Below, one piece after another: positions 6,268 through 6,773 of a stretch of DNA of 6,773 nt. The DNA comes from Gammaproteobacteria bacterium (GTDB lineage: Bacteria > Pseudomonadota > Gammaproteobacteria > UBA9214): positions 1-6,773 of the forward strand of contig JAOTTU010000107.1 in assembly GCA_029864225.1 (NCBI GenBank), read 5' to 3'. How positions within the stretch are numbered: position 1 is the first letter of the stretch; every line of letters starts with the position of its first letter. Below the pieces are notes generated by a model that saw only the letters and a program-made list of their open reading frames with translations, was not told the origin of the DNA and ran no database searches. The position numbers and the translations under genes were made by a program.

Positions 6268-6305
6268 TGCATTATTCTGGTGCACAAGTGCACCAGAATA
6301 ATGCA
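6268..6305. repeat. Perfect 38-bp palindrome in intergenic DNA
   Basis: The 18-base arm TGCATTATTCTGGTGCAC (6268-6285) is repeated as its exact reverse complement at 6288-6305, with AA between. It lies 59 bases beyond the stop of the minus-strand gene at the right edge and about 120-150 bases before the small minus-strand ORF. Neither strand has a T-run after it, so it is not a standard intrinsic terminator. Each arm contains TGCA, nine bases, TGCA, resembling an NtrC site (TGCACCA-N3-TGGTGCA) with two mismatches. It could be an operator, an mRNA-end hairpin or a mobile-element remnant. The rest of 6148-6364 shows no gene. Confidence 0.8.
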
Positions 6306-6364
6306 ATCAATACTTATTAGACGCATCCGGGGCGGGGCGTATTTCCTGCCATTCGCCCGGCAGG

Positions 6365-6773
6365 TCAGGCGCCGATCAGGCGCCGCCACCAGCGCCGCCG
6401 GTTGCCCGGCAGCGGGGCTTCCGAGTGGAGATCGAGCGGTCGTAGCCTGGAGAGGATCCAGCCCGGCAGGGGCGGTTTGTCACTGAAACCGCAGGAGACA
6501 CCCAGGTTGTTGGGATCAAAAATCTTTACGAATGCCGGCGACTCGAGTGAGTCAGCATAGACAACACCACAGTACTCCTCGTCGTGTTCCTTGCGCAGCA
6601 ACTGGTCGATTTCCAGCAGGAAGGCCCGCAACATCTCGCCACTCACCGGTTCCGTTGGCGGCGGCTCGCCAACGGCATAGATGTACCAGCCCCCATCGGC
6701 GTCACTGCTTAATACATCCCAGAAATCATCCAGCTGCTCCCAGCGCAGGACACTGATGAAACGCCCGCGAAAG
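6365..6773 (-). CDS. Conserved-looking protein of unknown function, N-terminus beyond window edge
   Basis: The minus-strand frame is open from the right edge to TGA at 6367-6365, giving 135 C-terminal residues. A GTG at 6646 is in frame, but the sequence before it is clearly coding (FRGRFISVLRWEQLDDFWDV, then GGWYIYAVGEPPPTEP), so the true start is outside. Striking blocks are LLRKEHDEEYCGVVYADS, FVKIFDPNNLGVSCGFS and PLPGWILSRL, ending in a basic tail NRRRWWRRL. The protein has no membrane helix here. The two cysteines (YCGVVY, SCGFS) and many aromatic residues suggest a compact cytoplasmic fold. I have the impression of an uncharacterised gammaproteobacterial family but cannot name it. Confidence 0.85.
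   Translation of the reverse strand, partial: FRGRFISVLRWEQLDDFWDVLSSDADGGWYIYAVGEPPPTEPVSGEMLRAFLLEIDQLLRKEHDEEYCGVVYADSLESPAFVKIFDPNNLGVSCGFSDKPPLPGWILSRLRPLDLHSEAPLPGNRRRWWRRLIGA

Noticed and set aside
6268..6305. Palindrome as an ordinary Rho-independent terminator
   Set aside because: No T-run follows on either strand, and the 2-base centre is atypical, although an mRNA 3' structural role cannot be excluded.
5998..6486. 162-residue plus-strand frame
   Set aside because: It runs through the 38-bp palindrome and opposite the coding sequence at the right edge, with low-complexity sequence.

Overview
The window looks like the chromosome of a GC-rich gammaproteobacterium that fixes CO2 and respires aerobically, possibly a sulfur-oxidising chemolithoautotroph. 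Three things point this way. The phosphoribulokinase keeps every active-site residue I recall for the Rhodobacter-type Calvin-cycle enzyme, including ones missing from the E. coli paralogue as I recall it. A heme A synthase implies an aa3-type cytochrome c oxidase. A DsrE-fold protein and a SulP anion transporter fit a sulfur or inorganic-carbon lifestyle. The taxonomic call is inference; nothing here identifies a genus.

Layout. Positions 1-1401 (minus) hold most of a SulP-family anion permease, cut by the left edge just as its STAS domain begins. It is divergent from prk (1814-2692, plus) across a 412-bp non-coding region with a good candidate -10 box for sulP. After a GC-rich hairpin and a candidate promoter come two small plus-strand genes of unknown function (2872-3105 and 3124-3378), probably co-transcribed. 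A 190-bp gap with an inverted repeat follows. Then come a minus-strand, membrane-anchored DsrE-like protein (3569-4090) and, divergent from it, ctaA/COX15 heme A synthase (4266-5333, plus). ctaA converges on a minus-strand monoheme cytochrome c (5391-5693), and a perfect 11-bp stem lies between the two stops.

The right end is less clear. It holds a possible small minus-strand protein (5956-6147), an intergenic stretch with a perfect 38-bp palindrome (6268-6305), and the C-terminal part of a conserved-looking uncharacterised protein (6365 to the edge, minus).

The functional thread is respiration and carbon fixation. PRK makes ribulose-1,5-bisphosphate for RubisCO, CtaA supplies heme A to the terminal oxidase, and the small periplasmic cytochrome c could carry electrons to an oxidase. 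SulP may import sulfate or bicarbonate. No RubisCO, oxidase subunit, transposase, CRISPR array, tRNA or rRNA gene is visible. The most unusual element is the 38-bp palindrome, each of whose arms is itself an imperfect NtrC-like dyad. No clearly new multi-gene system is evident; the best leads are that palindrome, the DsrE-like/ctaA divergent pair, and the unknown small genes.
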